The translations under genes were made by a program, and so were the position numbers. A model generated the notes under the pieces. It did not search any database and was not told where the DNA came from. It saw nothing but the letters and a program-made list of their open reading frames with translations. Below, piece by piece: positions 7,371 through 15,977 of a stretch of DNA of 64,000 nt. Location: NCBI RefSeq assembly GCF_000807675.2, contig NZ_CP019962.1, positions 3,100,001 through 3,164,000 on the forward strand, written 5' to 3'. Each line of letters starts with the position of its first letter. Position 1 is the stretch's first letter. This stretch comes from Eubacterium limosum (GTDB lineage: Bacteria; Bacillota; Clostridia; Eubacteriales; Eubacteriaceae).

Positions 7371-8570
7371 ATGAAAAAAACAAAGTATTTAGCGGGGTTC
7401 ATTCTGTTTGCGGCCTGTGTCGCCAATTTTTCGCCAAACTATTCCCAGTACCAGCTGTCGCCCCTGGCGTCCCAGCTCATGGAAATGTTCAGCATGACGC
7501 CGTCTCAGTTCAGCAGTATTTTTACAGCCGTCATGATGCCGGCCATTTTTCTGAGCCTGGTCGCCGGGATACTGGCAGACCGCTTTGGCTTAAAGCGGGT
7601 GGTAGGCGTCGGCCTGGGCTTCACCGCCCTGGGCACCTGCCTGCGGATCTTTGCCGGCAGCTACGGCACCCTGGTGGTGTTTATGTTCATGACCGGGATC
7701 GGGGCCACGCTCCTGAACGCCAACGGGGCCAAGTTTATCGGCAGCTACTTTCCGCCTGAGAAAAACGTGACCATGATGAGCATCTTTCAGGCCTCGGCCA
7801 CACTGGCGATGGCAGTGGCCATGGGCACCACCAGCCTTTTTTCGTCTGTCAGCAGCGCCTTTGTGTTTGCGGCCGGCATCAGCCTGGCGGCCCTGATCCT
7901 GTGGCTTGTCTTTGCCAGAGACCCGAAACAGGAGGCCGGCGCCGGGGCAGCAGAGCTGCCCAGGGCCACAATCGCAGAGGCCATGAGGATCGTTGTCCGG
8001 AACAAACATGTCTGGCTGACGGCCTTCTGCCTTATGGGCATTATCACCAGCGCCACAGCCATGAACGCCTTTTTGCCCACCGCCCTTGCCGAGCGCGGCA
8101 TCGACGCCGTGCAGGCTGGTGTGATGGCCTCCTTTATGACCATCGGCAATCTCTGCGGCTGCCTGGCAGTGCCCTTTATCGCCAACCGGCTGGGGAAGAA
8201 CAAACCCGTTCTGGCCGCCTGCGCCATCCTTGCCGCAGTGGGCTCAGCCTTTGCCTGGCGGGCGCCCGAGGGGCCGCTGCTCATCGCCAGCCTGTTTTTA
8301 ACCGGCGCCTGCCTCAGCGGCATGGTACCGCTGCTCATGCCCATTCCAGTCCAGATTAAGGAAATCGGGCCCCTGTACGGCGGTACGGCCGGCGGCTTTG
8401 TCACCACCATCCAGCTGCTGGGCGTTGTGCTGCTGCCCACCTATGTCCTGACACCGCTGGCAGGGGGAAACATGACCCTGTACTACCTGCTCTGCGGCCT
8501 GTGCGTGTGCATGTCCATCGTAACGGTCTTTTTTCTGCCCGAGTTCGGCAGAAAAGCGATTTCTAAATAA
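7371..8570 (+). CDS. MFS transporter (CynX/NimT-NarK-like)
   Basis: 399-residue major facilitator with about twelve hydrophobic segments. The conserved loop 2-3 motif is seen as GILADRFGLKRVVGVG near residue 64. The N-terminal segment runs straight into the first helix. The gene is followed 18 bases later by the URO-D-family enzyme gene, so it probably imports that enzyme's substrate or exports its product. The substrate cannot be told from sequence. Confidence 0.85.
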   Translation: MKKTKYLAGFILFAACVANFSPNYSQYQLSPLASQLMEMFSMTPSQFSSIFTAVMMPAIFLSLVAGILADRFGLKRVVGVGLGFTALGTCLRIFAGSYGTLVVFMFMTGIGATLLNANGAKFIGSYFPPEKNVTMMSIFQASATLAMAVAMGTTSLFSSVSSAFVFAAGISLAALILWLVFARDPKQEAGAGAAELPRATIAEAMRIVVRNKHVWLTAFCLMGIITSATAMNAFLPTALAERGIDAVQAGVMASFMTIGNLCGCLAVPFIANRLGKNKPVLAACAILAAVGSAFAWRAPEGPLLIASLFLTGACLSGMVPLLMPIPVQIKEIGPLYGGTAGGFVTTIQLLGVVLLPTYVLTPLAGGNMTLYYLLCGLCVCMSIVTVFFLPEFGRKAISK

Positions 8571-8588
8571 AATAGAGGGAGAAAAAAT

Positions 8589-9983
8589 ATGAATAACAAT
8601 CAATCCGTCAAAGAATTACAGGAACAACGCTGCAAGGATTTCAGCGATTTTTATCAGAACCGGATGCCCAAAAAGGTACCCCTGTCCATGGTCCTGCCCT
8701 TTCACCTTATGGCCGAGTATGGGCAGCAGAACCCTTTTGATTTCCAGTACGATTACAGCCGCCTGCGTGAGCCGGTGCTGGCCCTGGCCGACCAGGTTTA
8801 TTCGGATGGCTGTATCAGCTTTCCAGTCAACCTGACCACTGGCCGCACGCCGCTGCTCTATCAGCTCCTGGGCTCCCAGTCCTTTGTCATGGGCAAAAAC
8901 GGCTTCGTGCAGCACCCTGAGGTAACCGGCATGAACGATGACGAATACCCCCAGCTCATCGAGGACCCCTTCACCTTTCTGGTGGACAAGGTGATCCCGA
9001 GACAGTACCAGAATCTGGACTTTAAAAATGAGCCGGTCAAGGCCATGCAGCGCTTTAACATGGCCCAGAAAGCTCTGGAGGAGGACACCCTGGCGTCATT
9101 GCCCTGGTTTATGGAGCTCATTGAGACCAAGGGCTACTATCCCGGCGCGCCCCTGGGCTCCTCAGGCTTCTGCGAGGCGCCCTTTGATTTCATCGCCGAC
9201 CAGCTGCGCAGCTTCAGCGGCGTGAGCATGGATATCCGCCGCCACCGCGCCCAGCTCAGGGAAGCCTGCGAGGCCGTGCTGCCCCTGATGTTTTACTGGG
9301 GCCTGCCCGAAGCGCCTCATCCTGAGGGCAGTGTGATTACCCCGCTGCACATGCCGACCTTTATGCGAGAAAAAGACTTTGAAGCGCTGTGGCTCCCAAC
9401 CTACAAGACCATGCTGGAACAGTTCGCCAGCAAGGGCGTGCGGGTCATGGCCTTCTGCGAGGACGACTGGTCCCGCTACCTCGACCACCTGCGTGAGCTG
9501 CCTGCTGGCACCCACCTCATGTTTGAATACGGCGACCCAAAAGCCATCAAGGACAAGCTGGGCGACAAGTTTATCCTCCACGGCCTGTACCCGATCTCAC
9601 TCATCAAGCAGGGCACACGCCAGGAATGTATTGACAAGGCCAAGGAGCTTCTGGACATCATGATGCCCGGCGGCGGCTATGTCTTTGGCTTTGACAAGGA
9701 CCCGCTGACCCTGGGCGATATTAACCTGGAAAACTATATGGCGGTGGCAGCGTTCGTACACGAGTACGGCACCTGCGAAAACCCCGGACAGCCCTTTGGC
9801 ATGCCCCTGAACAGCGAGGGCTTCACCTTTGACCCGGATATCATGAAGCCCGTAAAATCGAAGTACCTGCTGACCTGGGAGGAATTTAAAAAAGAAAACC
9901 CCCTGGCCCCGGAAAGCGCCCGGCCAAGGGTAGAAAAATACAGCAAGCAGTTCTTTGACGGGATCATGGACCTGCTGGTATAA
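8589..9983 (+). CDS. Uroporphyrinogen-decarboxylase-fold (URO-D) family protein, probable methyltransferase-type enzyme
   Basis: A 464-residue protein of the broad URO-D superfamily, longer than true HemE. That superfamily includes corrinoid-dependent methyltransferases such as MtaA and O-demethylase components that are abundant in acetogens. Signals are a TIM-barrel-like pattern with MAFCEDDWSRYLDHLRELP, GTHLMFEYGDPKAIKDKLGD, FILHGLYPISLIKQGT and the C-terminal GGGYVFGFDK. No corrinoid protein gene lies beside it. GAGGGAG precedes the ATG; it is co-transcribed with the MFS gene. Its own terminator has been split by the inserted mobile element. Confidence 0.75.
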   Translation: MNNNQSVKELQEQRCKDFSDFYQNRMPKKVPLSMVLPFHLMAEYGQQNPFDFQYDYSRLREPVLALADQVYSDGCISFPVNLTTGRTPLLYQLLGSQSFVMGKNGFVQHPEVTGMNDDEYPQLIEDPFTFLVDKVIPRQYQNLDFKNEPVKAMQRFNMAQKALEEDTLASLPWFMELIETKGYYPGAPLGSSGFCEAPFDFIADQLRSFSGVSMDIRRHRAQLREACEAVLPLMFYWGLPEAPHPEGSVITPLHMPTFMREKDFEALWLPTYKTMLEQFASKGVRVMAFCEDDWSRYLDHLRELPAGTHLMFEYGDPKAIKDKLGDKFILHGLYPISLIKQGTRQECIDKAKELLDIMMPGGGYVFGFDKDPLTLGDINLENYMAVAAFVHEYGTCENPGQPFGMPLNSEGFTFDPDIMKPVKSKYLLTWEEFKKENPLAPESARPRVEKYSKQFFDGIMDLLV

Positions 9984-9989
9984 GAAAAA

Positions 9990-10000
9990 GACGACGTGCC
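9990..10000 (+). other. Left half of a split terminator = left element junction
   Basis: AAAAAGACGACGTGCC at 9985-10000 is the left arm of a terminator. Its partner GGCAGGTCGTC followed by seven T residues lies 6 kb away at 15986-16003. The arms pair over 11 bases with one mismatch. TGCC ends this arm (9997-10000) and is repeated at 15978-15981, marking the junctions. Confidence 0.75.
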
Positions 10001-10060
10001 GTTTAGCGTAGCACTCATAAGGAAGTAAATTCGTTTTAGTGGAACGGCATAGTCGAAAGG

Positions 10061-11710
10061 CTATGCCGTTCTGCTTTTTCTTTGCCGTTCAAGCGTCCGC
10101 GTATTTTCGTCCTGTTCCAATGTGCCGATGAAGTTCCAAACAATCTCCACCTTTTGGCGGCGGTGTCCGCTGGACTTGTCGGGAGCATGGACGATTATCT
10201 TCTTTACAAACTCATTGACGATGGTAGGCGTCAGTTCCTTGATACCCACATACTTGCGGATAACGGCGGCAAAGCTGTCAAAGTCTGCTCTGTCCTGCTC
10301 GTAGGTATCAACGGCGGCTTGCTCTGTCTTGACAAACCCTATCAGTTCCTTTTGCTCCGCTTCATACTCGGCGGACAGCTTCAAAAAACGCTCATGGCTG
10401 ATTGCGCCCGTTACGTCGTCCTCATAGATACGCTTGAAAATACGGTCGAGTTCCGCTATCCGCTTCTTTGCCTGTTCCAACTCTTTCTTGCGCCGCTTTA
10501 CCGCCTTTTCCATTTCCTCGAAACGCTGCTTTTGCACCACCCGGCGGAAATCATCGGCGTTGTCTATGAACATCGCCGTTACATCGAATATCCTGCGTAA
10601 AACGAACAACTTCAATGTTTCTTCCCGTATGTAGTGCATGGTGCAGTCGCCCGTGTTGCTCTTATACCTTGCACAGCGGTAGCAATCCTGCTCCGGGGTC
10701 ATGTTCTTCCCTGTTGCAAAATGCAGTTTGTTCCCACAATCGGCGCAGTACAGCAGCCCGGAGAAAAGCCCTTGCCGTTCCGCTTGCTTGGCGGGGCGGC
10801 GTTTGTTTTCCCTCAATTCCTGCACTCTCTCAAACACCTTTTCATCAATGATAGTCGGTTGGGTGTTGGGAAAGATACGGTAATTTTCGGGCGTGTTGTT
10901 CAGCCGCTTTTTCAGCTTGTGGGATTTGGAATAGGTCTTGAAATTGACCGTACAGCCGGTGTATTCGGGACGCTCTAATATCCCTGCAACAGACTTTGCG
11001 CTCCATTGGTACGGCTTATCCGGTATGGCTTTTCCGTCGCGTTTTGCATAGTGCGCCTTGACGGTCAAAACCTTGTCGGCGGTCAGCAGCTTTGCAATCT
11101 GCATAGGCCCTTTCCCGTCCACGCACAGCGCAAAAATCCGCTTGACTACTTCGGCGGCTTCCTCGTCCACAATCCATTTCTTTTTGTCCTCCGGGTTTTT
11201 CCTATACCCGTAGGGCGGGTTGGTGCAAAGGTGTTCGCCGGAGTTGCCCTTTGCCCTCATAACGGCGCGGATTTTCTTGCTCGTATCTCGTGCGTAAAAA
11301 TCGTTGAACAGATTGCGGAAAGGGGTAAAATCGTTGTCGCCCTTGTCGCTGTCTACGCCGTCGTTGATAGCGATATAGCGAATATCCCTCTCGGCAAAGA
11401 AACTTTCCGTGTAGTAGCCGACTTTCAGATAATCGCGCCCCATTCTGGACATATCCTTGACGATGACCGTTTTGACCTTGCCACTCTCCGCAAGGCGTAT
11501 CATCTCATTCCAGCCGGGTCTATCGAAAGTTACTCCAGATACTCCGTCGTCGATGAAAAACAAAAGGTTTGGAAAGCCATTGTCTTTGGCGTACTTGAGC
11601 AGGATTTTCTTCTGGTTGGCTATGGAATTACTCTCCCCGTCCAATGCGTCCTCTTGGCTTAAACGGGCATATAAAGCGGTAATGTTGTCGGGATAATTTG
11701 TATTCGTCAT
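10061..11710 (-). CDS. Large serine recombinase (TnpX/resolvase family, DUF4368-type)
   Basis: A 549-residue site-specific recombinase. The N-terminal resolvase domain has ALYARLSQEDALDGESNSI, whose serine near residue 20 is the likely nucleophile, then DDGVSGVTFDRPGW and KDMSRMGRDYL. A recombinase domain (PPYGYRKNPEDKKKWIVDEEA) and a zinc ribbon (CADCGNKLHFATGKN..CYRCARYKSNTGDC) follow, then a coiled-coil and a C-terminal tail. The ATG at 11710 has AGGAGG upstream; the longer frame to 11743 is unlikely. It lies 57 bases from the element's left end, as expected for the integrase of this element. Confidence 0.95.
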   Translation of the reverse strand: MTNTNYPDNITALYARLSQEDALDGESNSIANQKKILLKYAKDNGFPNLLFFIDDGVSGVTFDRPGWNEMIRLAESGKVKTVIVKDMSRMGRDYLKVGYYTESFFAERDIRYIAINDGVDSDKGDNDFTPFRNLFNDFYARDTSKKIRAVMRAKGNSGEHLCTNPPYGYRKNPEDKKKWIVDEEAAEVVKRIFALCVDGKGPMQIAKLLTADKVLTVKAHYAKRDGKAIPDKPYQWSAKSVAGILERPEYTGCTVNFKTYSKSHKLKKRLNNTPENYRIFPNTQPTIIDEKVFERVQELRENKRRPAKQAERQGLFSGLLYCADCGNKLHFATGKNMTPEQDCYRCARYKSNTGDCTMHYIREETLKLFVLRRIFDVTAMFIDNADDFRRVVQKQRFEEMEKAVKRRKKELEQAKKRIAELDRIFKRIYEDDVTGAISHERFLKLSAEYEAEQKELIGFVKTEQAAVDTYEQDRADFDSFAAVIRKYVGIKELTPTIVNEFVKKIIVHAPDKSSGHRRQKVEIVWNFIGTLEQDENTRTLERQRKSRTA

Positions 11711-11714
11711 ATGT

Positions 11715-11972
11715 TCATTCCTCCTGTAATGAACGCCCGACAAACTGGTTGCTGTCTTTATTATAGCGGACTTTCCTGTCCTTGTCAGTAGGCGATGTGA
11801 CGGTTTCCGATTTTATCAACCGTTCCATTTTGTCACACAGCAATTCAGAGCCGCCGCAGGAGGTTTCAATTTCAAAGATAGTGCCGCCGATTTTGTAATA
11901 GACCGTTTCGTTCAGCGGATTGCCCCGTTTTGGTAAGTATTCGCTTTCGTCCTGTTTTCTTTCCCGTTCCAT
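11715..11972 (-). CDS. TnpW-like transposon-encoded small protein
   Basis: An 85-residue hydrophilic protein starting at the ATG at 11972 (MERERKQDESEYLP). The segment ETVYYKIGGTIFEIETSCGG is reminiscent of small TnpW proteins encoded next to recombinase genes of Tn4451-like elements. It ends 4 bases before the recombinase start, so the two are translated together. Its function is unknown. Identification rests on the motif and position, not on a search. Confidence 0.6.
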   Translation of the reverse strand: MERERKQDESEYLPKRGNPLNETVYYKIGGTIFEIETSCGGSELLCDKMERLIKSETVTSPTDKDRKVRYNKDSNQFVGRSLQEE

Positions 11973-12101
11973 TCCTTTTCGTCCTTTCCTTTGAAATAGA
12001 GATTTACAGTTTCGTAGCAAGCATAGGGAACGGATAGCCGTTCCCGTAAAATGACCGTCTGCCGCCGCCCATTTTTGCTTCTTGGGAAGTATCCCATACC
12101 C

Positions 12102-12443
12102 TCATTTTACAAGCCCCTTGAATTGCAGAAGCAGCCGGCGTTCCAATCTCCATACTTCTTCCATGAGCCGCTTTACCTCGTCCATGTCGTCGGCAGAAAT
12201 ACGCCCTGCTTCATTGATACGCTTTGCAATCTGATTAACGTTGACGCCGATTTTCTGAAGCTGCACCGTATGCACTTTTATCTCCGGCAGGTCAAGCAGA
12301 ATAATGTACCCGTCTATGAGCATTTTGCGGGAATAGGCGGATAGGTTCATGGTCGGTATCTGCTTCATCTTTTCCTCAATCAATGCCCGTTCTTCCTCTG
12401 TTACCCGCACAATGATTTGCACGTTCCGTTTTCTCTTTTCCAT
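12102..12443 (-). CDS. MobC-like relaxosome accessory protein
   Basis: 113-residue protein with an N-terminal ribbon-helix-helix-like segment (QIIVRVTEEERALIEEKMKQI), then MNLSAYSRKMLIDGYII, and a MobC-like C-terminal region (LQKIGVNVNQIAKRINEAGRIS). MobC proteins help open oriT DNA for a relaxase. No relaxase gene is present. AAAGGAG lies 8 bases before the ATG at 12443. The gene suggests the element was, or still is, mobilizable in trans. Confidence 0.75.
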   Translation of the reverse strand: MEKRKRNVQIIVRVTEEERALIEEKMKQIPTMNLSAYSRKMLIDGYIILLDLPEIKVHTVQLQKIGVNVNQIAKRINEAGRISADDMDEVKRLMEEVWRLERRLLLQFKGLVK

Positions 12444-12607
12444 TCGCATTGCTCCTTTCACTACCTACAACGCCGCGCAAGGCGATTTTGCCAAAGTTTT
12501 GAGAAAATTTTCAAAAAGGTTTTCTCACTTCTTAATACGGAGAAAATTGAAAAATGCCAAAGATTTTCAGCAAATATTTTAATCTTTCTCAACAACGTCC
12601 AAAATAG

Positions 12608-12646
12608 AAAGCCCCCGCTCTTTCAAGGCGAAAGAGTGGGGGCTTT
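12608..12646. terminator. Bidirectional-looking terminator downstream of tetR
   Basis: AAAGCCCCCGCTCTTTC (12608-12624) pairs with GAAAGAGTGGGGGCTTT (12630-12646) around a 5-base loop. It lies directly after the minus-strand tetR gene and upstream of mobC. Bases 12462-12607 hold no gene. Confidence 0.85.
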
Positions 12647-12658
12647 GCTCTATTCAAA

Positions 12659-13183
12659 CTATCCGCGTCCTTTGTATTCGCTACGGATAATACCGTCCAT
12701 TTCCTCCGGCGTTTCTTTGCAGCCGCCGGCAAGCCACATTTTAACAATCGCGTTAAAACCGCACCTGAAAAATTCAGCGTGGTATGCGATATGTTTGTCA
12801 TCAAAATCCCTCTGTGCTTGGTGAATATCATAATATTCCAACTTAAATTGATTGTCGTATCCGAGTTTGAAATAGGTGCGGTAGAACAACTGATTTTCTT
12901 TGATATGACGGAACAGCTTTAGATAGTCATTGCTGTTAAATCCCTGCGTTTTTTCCGCTTCATAAAGACGGTTTACTTCTTCTTCTAAATGCTCTCTCAC
13001 TTTATCCGCAAGGTCATAAATATCAATGAAATTGGCATAAAAAGTGCTTCTGTTTAGTTCGCATAGTTTACAAATATCTGAAACGGTGATTTCCTGCAAT
13101 TCTTTTGTTTGCAGCAATTCAATAAATACTTTCTCTATGCGTTCTATGGACGCTCTCCGCCGCCGGTTATTTTTTGTATTCAT
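12659..13183 (-). CDS. TetR family transcriptional regulator
   Basis: 174-residue regulator with a TetR N-terminal helix-turn-helix (ITVSDICKLCELNRSTFYANF, split as ITVSDICKLCELNR and STFYANF) and a C-terminal domain like that of DhaS-type TetR proteins. The ATG at 13183 has GAGAGG nine bases upstream. It is divergent from the membrane-protein genes that start at 13322, which it probably represses. The shared 138-base spacer contains TATAAT-like boxes and an AACAACAGTTGCTT dyad. Confidence 0.88.
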   Translation of the reverse strand: MNTKNNRRRRASIERIEKVFIELLQTKELQEITVSDICKLCELNRSTFYANFIDIYDLADKVREHLEEEVNRLYEAEKTQGFNSNDYLKLFRHIKENQLFYRTYFKLGYDNQFKLEYYDIHQAQRDFDDKHIAYHAEFFRCGFNAIVKMWLAGGCKETPEEMDGIIRSEYKGRG

Positions 13184-13321
13184 AGTTTGCAACCTCTCTT
13201 TTTATTATCCCAACATCTGTATCAAAATTGATGATTGTTTTCTCTCTCCTGTATTCATTATACTATAATTAGATTAAAACAACAACAGTTGCTTTAATAA
13301 TAAACATGGAGGTACTGATAT

Positions 13322-13693
13322 ATGAAAAAAAGCAGTTTTGTAGCAATGGTATTAGGAACGGTTAGCGGCGTGTTTTTTGCACTTGGAATGTGCATGGCGT
13401 TGATTTCAGAATGGGGGGCGTTTCGGCCGGGTGTCATATTCGGTTGTGTCGGTTTGCTTCTTGGTCTGATTGCGCTGATTATCTGGCGCAAAATGGAGCA
13501 TAAAGCGCCCATCCATTTTTCCGGAAAAACCGTACTGACGGTTATTGTTGGCGTTGTCGGTGCGTTGGCTCTCGGTGTGGGTATGTGCTTCAGTATGGTG
13601 TGGGGCAAAATGGTTATGGGGATTGTGATTGGGCTGATTGGAATTGTCGTGCTGCTTTGCCTTATCCCTTTGACAAAGGGTATCAAGGAATAA
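13322..13693 (+). CDS. Small four-helix membrane protein
   Basis: 123 residues with four predicted membrane helices and little else (FVAMVLGTVSGVFFALGMCM; VIFGCVGLLLGLIALIIW; VLTVIVGVVGALALGVGMCF; IVIGLIGIVVLLCLIPL). GGAGG precedes the ATG. The family is not recognised. It is the first gene of a cargo operon divergent from tetR and may be an efflux or envelope component, which is only a guess from context. Confidence 0.75.
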   Translation: MKKSSFVAMVLGTVSGVFFALGMCMALISEWGAFRPGVIFGCVGLLLGLIALIIWRKMEHKAPIHFSGKTVLTVIVGVVGALALGVGMCFSMVWGKMVMGIVIGLIGIVVLLCLIPLTKGIKE

Positions 13694-13715
13694 GCAGATA
13701 AAGCGGTGTATAAAG

Positions 13716-14381
13716 ATGAAGCAAAAACTGTTCAGAATTGCCCAAAAAACGAAAATCGGAAATCGGCTTATGAATGAACAACGATACAGGGTAATTTTTG
13801 CCGCAACATTTGGCTTCTTCTTTAATCTGCTGTACGCAATCTATAATGGCATACTTGGAGTCTTCAATCAATCCCTGTGGTTTGCCGCGACGTGCGCTTA
13901 TTATATCATTTTAGGCACAATGCGCTTTTCCGCTATTCTGTGTGAACGGAAAAACGACGATACGGTTTCTTTTCAAACAGAGTTTTTCGTGATGAAGTTC
14001 TCCGGCATTATGCTTACGGTGTTAAGCGTTGTTTTAACAGGCGTAATCTATATCAGCTTATCGCAGAATAACGCTGCGAAATATGATGAAATCATTATGA
14101 TTACGATCGCAACCTATACCTTTGGGAAAATCGCAATGGCAATCATAAGGGCAGTTAAGCAACGAAACAATCCCTCGCCATTGCTTGCCACAATACGCAG
14201 TATTGGGTATGCCGAAGTCGCGGTGTCAGTCTTGACCTTACAACGGTCAATGCTCGTGTCCTTTGGGTCAATGAACGACGCAAATAAACATATCCTAAAC
14301 ATAGCAACCGGCGCGGCTGTTTGTCTATTCGTGCTTGGGCTGGGAATTACATTATTAGTGAAAAATAGAAAGGATAAATGA
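13716..14381 (+). CDS. Multi-pass membrane protein of unknown function
   Basis: 221 residues with about six hydrophobic segments after a basic N-terminus (MKQKLFRIAQKTKIGNRLMN). It follows the small membrane protein by 22 bases and overlaps the next small gene by four bases, so all three form one operon under the TetR gene. I do not recognise a family. Confidence 0.75.
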   Translation: MKQKLFRIAQKTKIGNRLMNEQRYRVIFAATFGFFFNLLYAIYNGILGVFNQSLWFAATCAYYIILGTMRFSAILCERKNDDTVSFQTEFFVMKFSGIMLTVLSVVLTGVIYISLSQNNAAKYDEIIMITIATYTFGKIAMAIIRAVKQRNNPSPLLATIRSIGYAEVAVSVLTLQRSMLVSFGSMNDANKHILNIATGAAVCLFVLGLGITLLVKNRKDK

Positions 14382-14569
14382 AAATGGCAAAATCAAAACT
14401 TGTAAAGGTGAATGAAAAGATAGCAGAAAAGGTAGTAGGCACTTACGAAAAGATTGAAGGTACCGTTGTGGGCGGATATACAAAAATTGAGGACACTTTT
14501 GTTGACCGCTACTTAACAAAGGAGGGCGAGACAGTAGAGGAAGCGAAGAAGCGTCTTAAGGGCGAATAG
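14378..14569 (+). CDS. Small charged protein with internal repeat
   Basis: 63 residues, with a repeated pattern KVVGTYEKIEGTVVGGYTKIEDTFVDRYL in which V-G-x-Y-x-K-I-E recurs twice. It is likely an amphipathic helical protein that associates with the membrane or with its operon partners. The start overlaps the stop of the preceding gene (ATGA); AAAGGA lies 4 bases upstream. No known function. Confidence 0.7.
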   Translation: MKMAKSKLVKVNEKIAEKVVGTYEKIEGTVVGGYTKIEDTFVDRYLTKEGETVEEAKKRLKGE

Positions 14570-14625
14570 TTTACTCTCAAAATGATAAGCTGCGTTTAGG
14601 TCTGTTGCCTTGCGTAACTTGATAT

Positions 14626-14670
14626 AAACGGCGGCTTTGTAATAAAAAATCAAAGCCGCCGTTTTTCTTT
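14626..14670 (+). terminator. Terminator of the tetR-divergent operon
   Basis: AAACGGCGGCTTTG (14626-14639) pairs perfectly with CAAAGCCGCCGTTT (14651-14664), followed by T-rich sequence. The rest of 14570-14952 contains no gene. Confidence 0.9.
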
Positions 14671-14879
14671 TTCAAAAGCAAAACAAGGTGGGTGTAATAA
14701 AGTCACCCTTTTTTAAGGATATGGCGGTATCAAGGGGGTATCACCATGTTCTTTTATAGTTGCTCCATGCCGCCTAACGACTGCTTATCAAAAAAAGTCC
14801 GTTCCTGTCTACGGGATATTGCGGCTATCAAGAGGAATACACACATCATCATATATGCTTTGTTACATCATATAGCATA

Positions 14880-14917
14880 ACCGCCTGTTCAGTTTCGTGC
14901 TGCACAGGCGGTTTTTG
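14880..14917 (+). terminator. Terminator-like hairpin ahead of the sigma-like gene
   Basis: ACCGCCTGT (14880-14888) pairs with ACAGGCGGT (14904-14912), followed by TTTTG. It sits 36 bases before the sigma-like gene and may attenuate it. Similar leaders precede the equivalent gene in conjugative transposons. Confidence 0.65.
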
Positions 14918-14952
14918 TTATAGCCCCCATTCCAAACGGAAAGGGGGTGAGA

Positions 14953-15393
14953 ATGATGTTATCCAGAGAATACAAAGAGCGTGTTGAGCGCCGCTTTCAT
15001 GCCTTTTGCAAAGCCGTATTGCACAATGAAGCCTGCAATTATTACAGAGAAAGGACACGCAAAATACAGCATGAAATATCCTATGAATATCTGCAAGAGA
15101 ACACGCCTTTTGCGCCGCACAGCATGGACGAAAACTTTGTCTTGCAGGACAAGCCGACTGCCTTTGTAGTCAACGAACAGACGGTAATTGTTGGCAGCGA
15201 AAAGTTAGCAAAAGCCTTATTATGCCTATCGGAAGGTTGGCGGGAAATTATCCTTATGCGCTATTATCTGCAATTACGGGATAAGCAAATTGCGGCGTTA
15301 TTGGGAAAGCCGCGCACAACGGTCAACTATCAGGAAAACGCTGCCTTGAAACAGTTGCGGAAAGAAATGGAGAAGACGAATAATGATGAATAG
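14953..15393 (+). CDS. Sigma-70-like factor of conjugative-transposon type
   Basis: 146 residues with a region-4 helix-turn-helix (QLRDKQIAALLGKPRTTVNYQENAAL, here from L-R-D-K) but little of region 2. Small sigma-like proteins of this type are common in Tn916-like and related elements, next to a short HTH protein as here. Three starts are possible (GTG 14947, ATG 14953, ATG 14956); GGGGGT upstream favours one of the ATGs. It overlaps the next gene. Confidence 0.85.
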   Translation: MMLSREYKERVERRFHAFCKAVLHNEACNYYRERTRKIQHEISYEYLQENTPFAPHSMDENFVLQDKPTAFVVNEQTVIVGSEKLAKALLCLSEGWREIILMRYYLQLRDKQIAALLGKPRTTVNYQENAALKQLRKEMEKTNNDE

Positions 15394-15595
15394 TAAATAC
15401 AACCTTGTTCCCTATGAAGTGATTGAAAGGGCAATCGCAAGCAATACCGCCGCGCTCCTTGCGGTACAGGAACGGCACAAAGCCTACATAGGCAGACTAA
15501 GCCGAGGAAACGCCGATATGACAGAGCGATTAAACGAGAAGTTGCTTATGGCGGTTTTGAAGTTCCGACTGGACTACCAGCCACCGCATAAGTAG
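15383..15595 (+). CDS. Small helix-turn-helix-like transposon protein
   Basis: 70-residue protein (MMNSKYNLVPYEVIERAIASN..) that overlaps the sigma-like gene by 11 bases. Such pairs are a hallmark of conjugative and mobilizable transposons in Firmicutes, where the small protein is annotated as a helix-turn-helix regulator of transfer or excision. The role here is inferred from that pairing. Confidence 0.75.
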   Translation: MMNSKYNLVPYEVIERAIASNTAALLAVQERHKAYIGRLSRGNADMTERLNEKLLMAVLKFRLDYQPPHK

Positions 15596-15604
15596 CAAAG
15601 CCGC

Positions 15605-15659
15605 GAAAAGCCGTCAAGGGTCAAGATGAACGGGCTGTGCCCGCCCTTGACGGCTTTTC
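15605..15659 (+). terminator. Strong terminator near the right end of the element
   Basis: GAAAAGCCGTCAAGGG (15605-15620) and CCCTTGACGGCTTTTC (15644-15659) form a perfect 16-bp stem beginning 9 bases after the last element gene. Confidence 0.85.
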
Positions 15660-15977
15660 ATGTCCTTGCTGTTTGGTAATCAAGAGGGCGCAAACGGATA
15701 GACCGCTTGCGCCCTCAATTCATTATGGGATGTTACGCGGTAGGGCATGAAAAGTGCTTAATTTATGCGGCATGGCAGGCGTGATAAGGGCATGGTAAGG
15801 GTTTTATATTCATACCCCTCAAAATGACGTTCTACTGCGTAACAAATTCCTGTATGGCAGCGTGTTAAAGGCATAGAAAAGACGAGCAAAAAGCGTTATG
15901 CTTCTCGCTCGTCTTTCGCAGCAACCTGTTTGTCAGCCGTTAAGTTAGTTTGTTCTCAATCCTTCCTTATAGGCTGT
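15660..15977. other. Non-coding right end of the mobile element
   Basis: No gene is visible. There are two further perfect hairpins: GAGGGCGCAA with TTGCGCCCTC (15684-15716), and AAAGACGAGC with GCTCGTCTTT (15878-15917). A subterminal CTTCCTTAT lies at 15962-15970. This stretch probably contains the recombinase-binding right end and possibly an origin of transfer. Confidence 0.6.

Larger units (their letters stand above)
10001..15977. mobile_element. Mobilizable/integrative element of ~6 kb with large serine recombinase
   Basis: Bounded by TGCC direct repeats (9997-10000, 15978-15981) and short subterminal inverted repeats (ATAAGGAAG 10017-10025, CTTCCTTAT 15962-15970). It carries a large serine recombinase, TnpW-like and MobC-like genes on the minus strand, a TetR gene, two membrane-protein genes, and a sigma-like plus a small HTH gene typical of conjugative transposons. 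Base use differs from the flanks, with more even codon choice. No relaxase, coupling protein or type IV secretion gene is present, so it could move only with help from another element. Confidence 0.85.

Noticed and set aside
10082-11662. Several plus-strand frames across the recombinase gene
   Set aside because: The minus-strand recombinase has complete catalytic and zinc-ribbon motifs.
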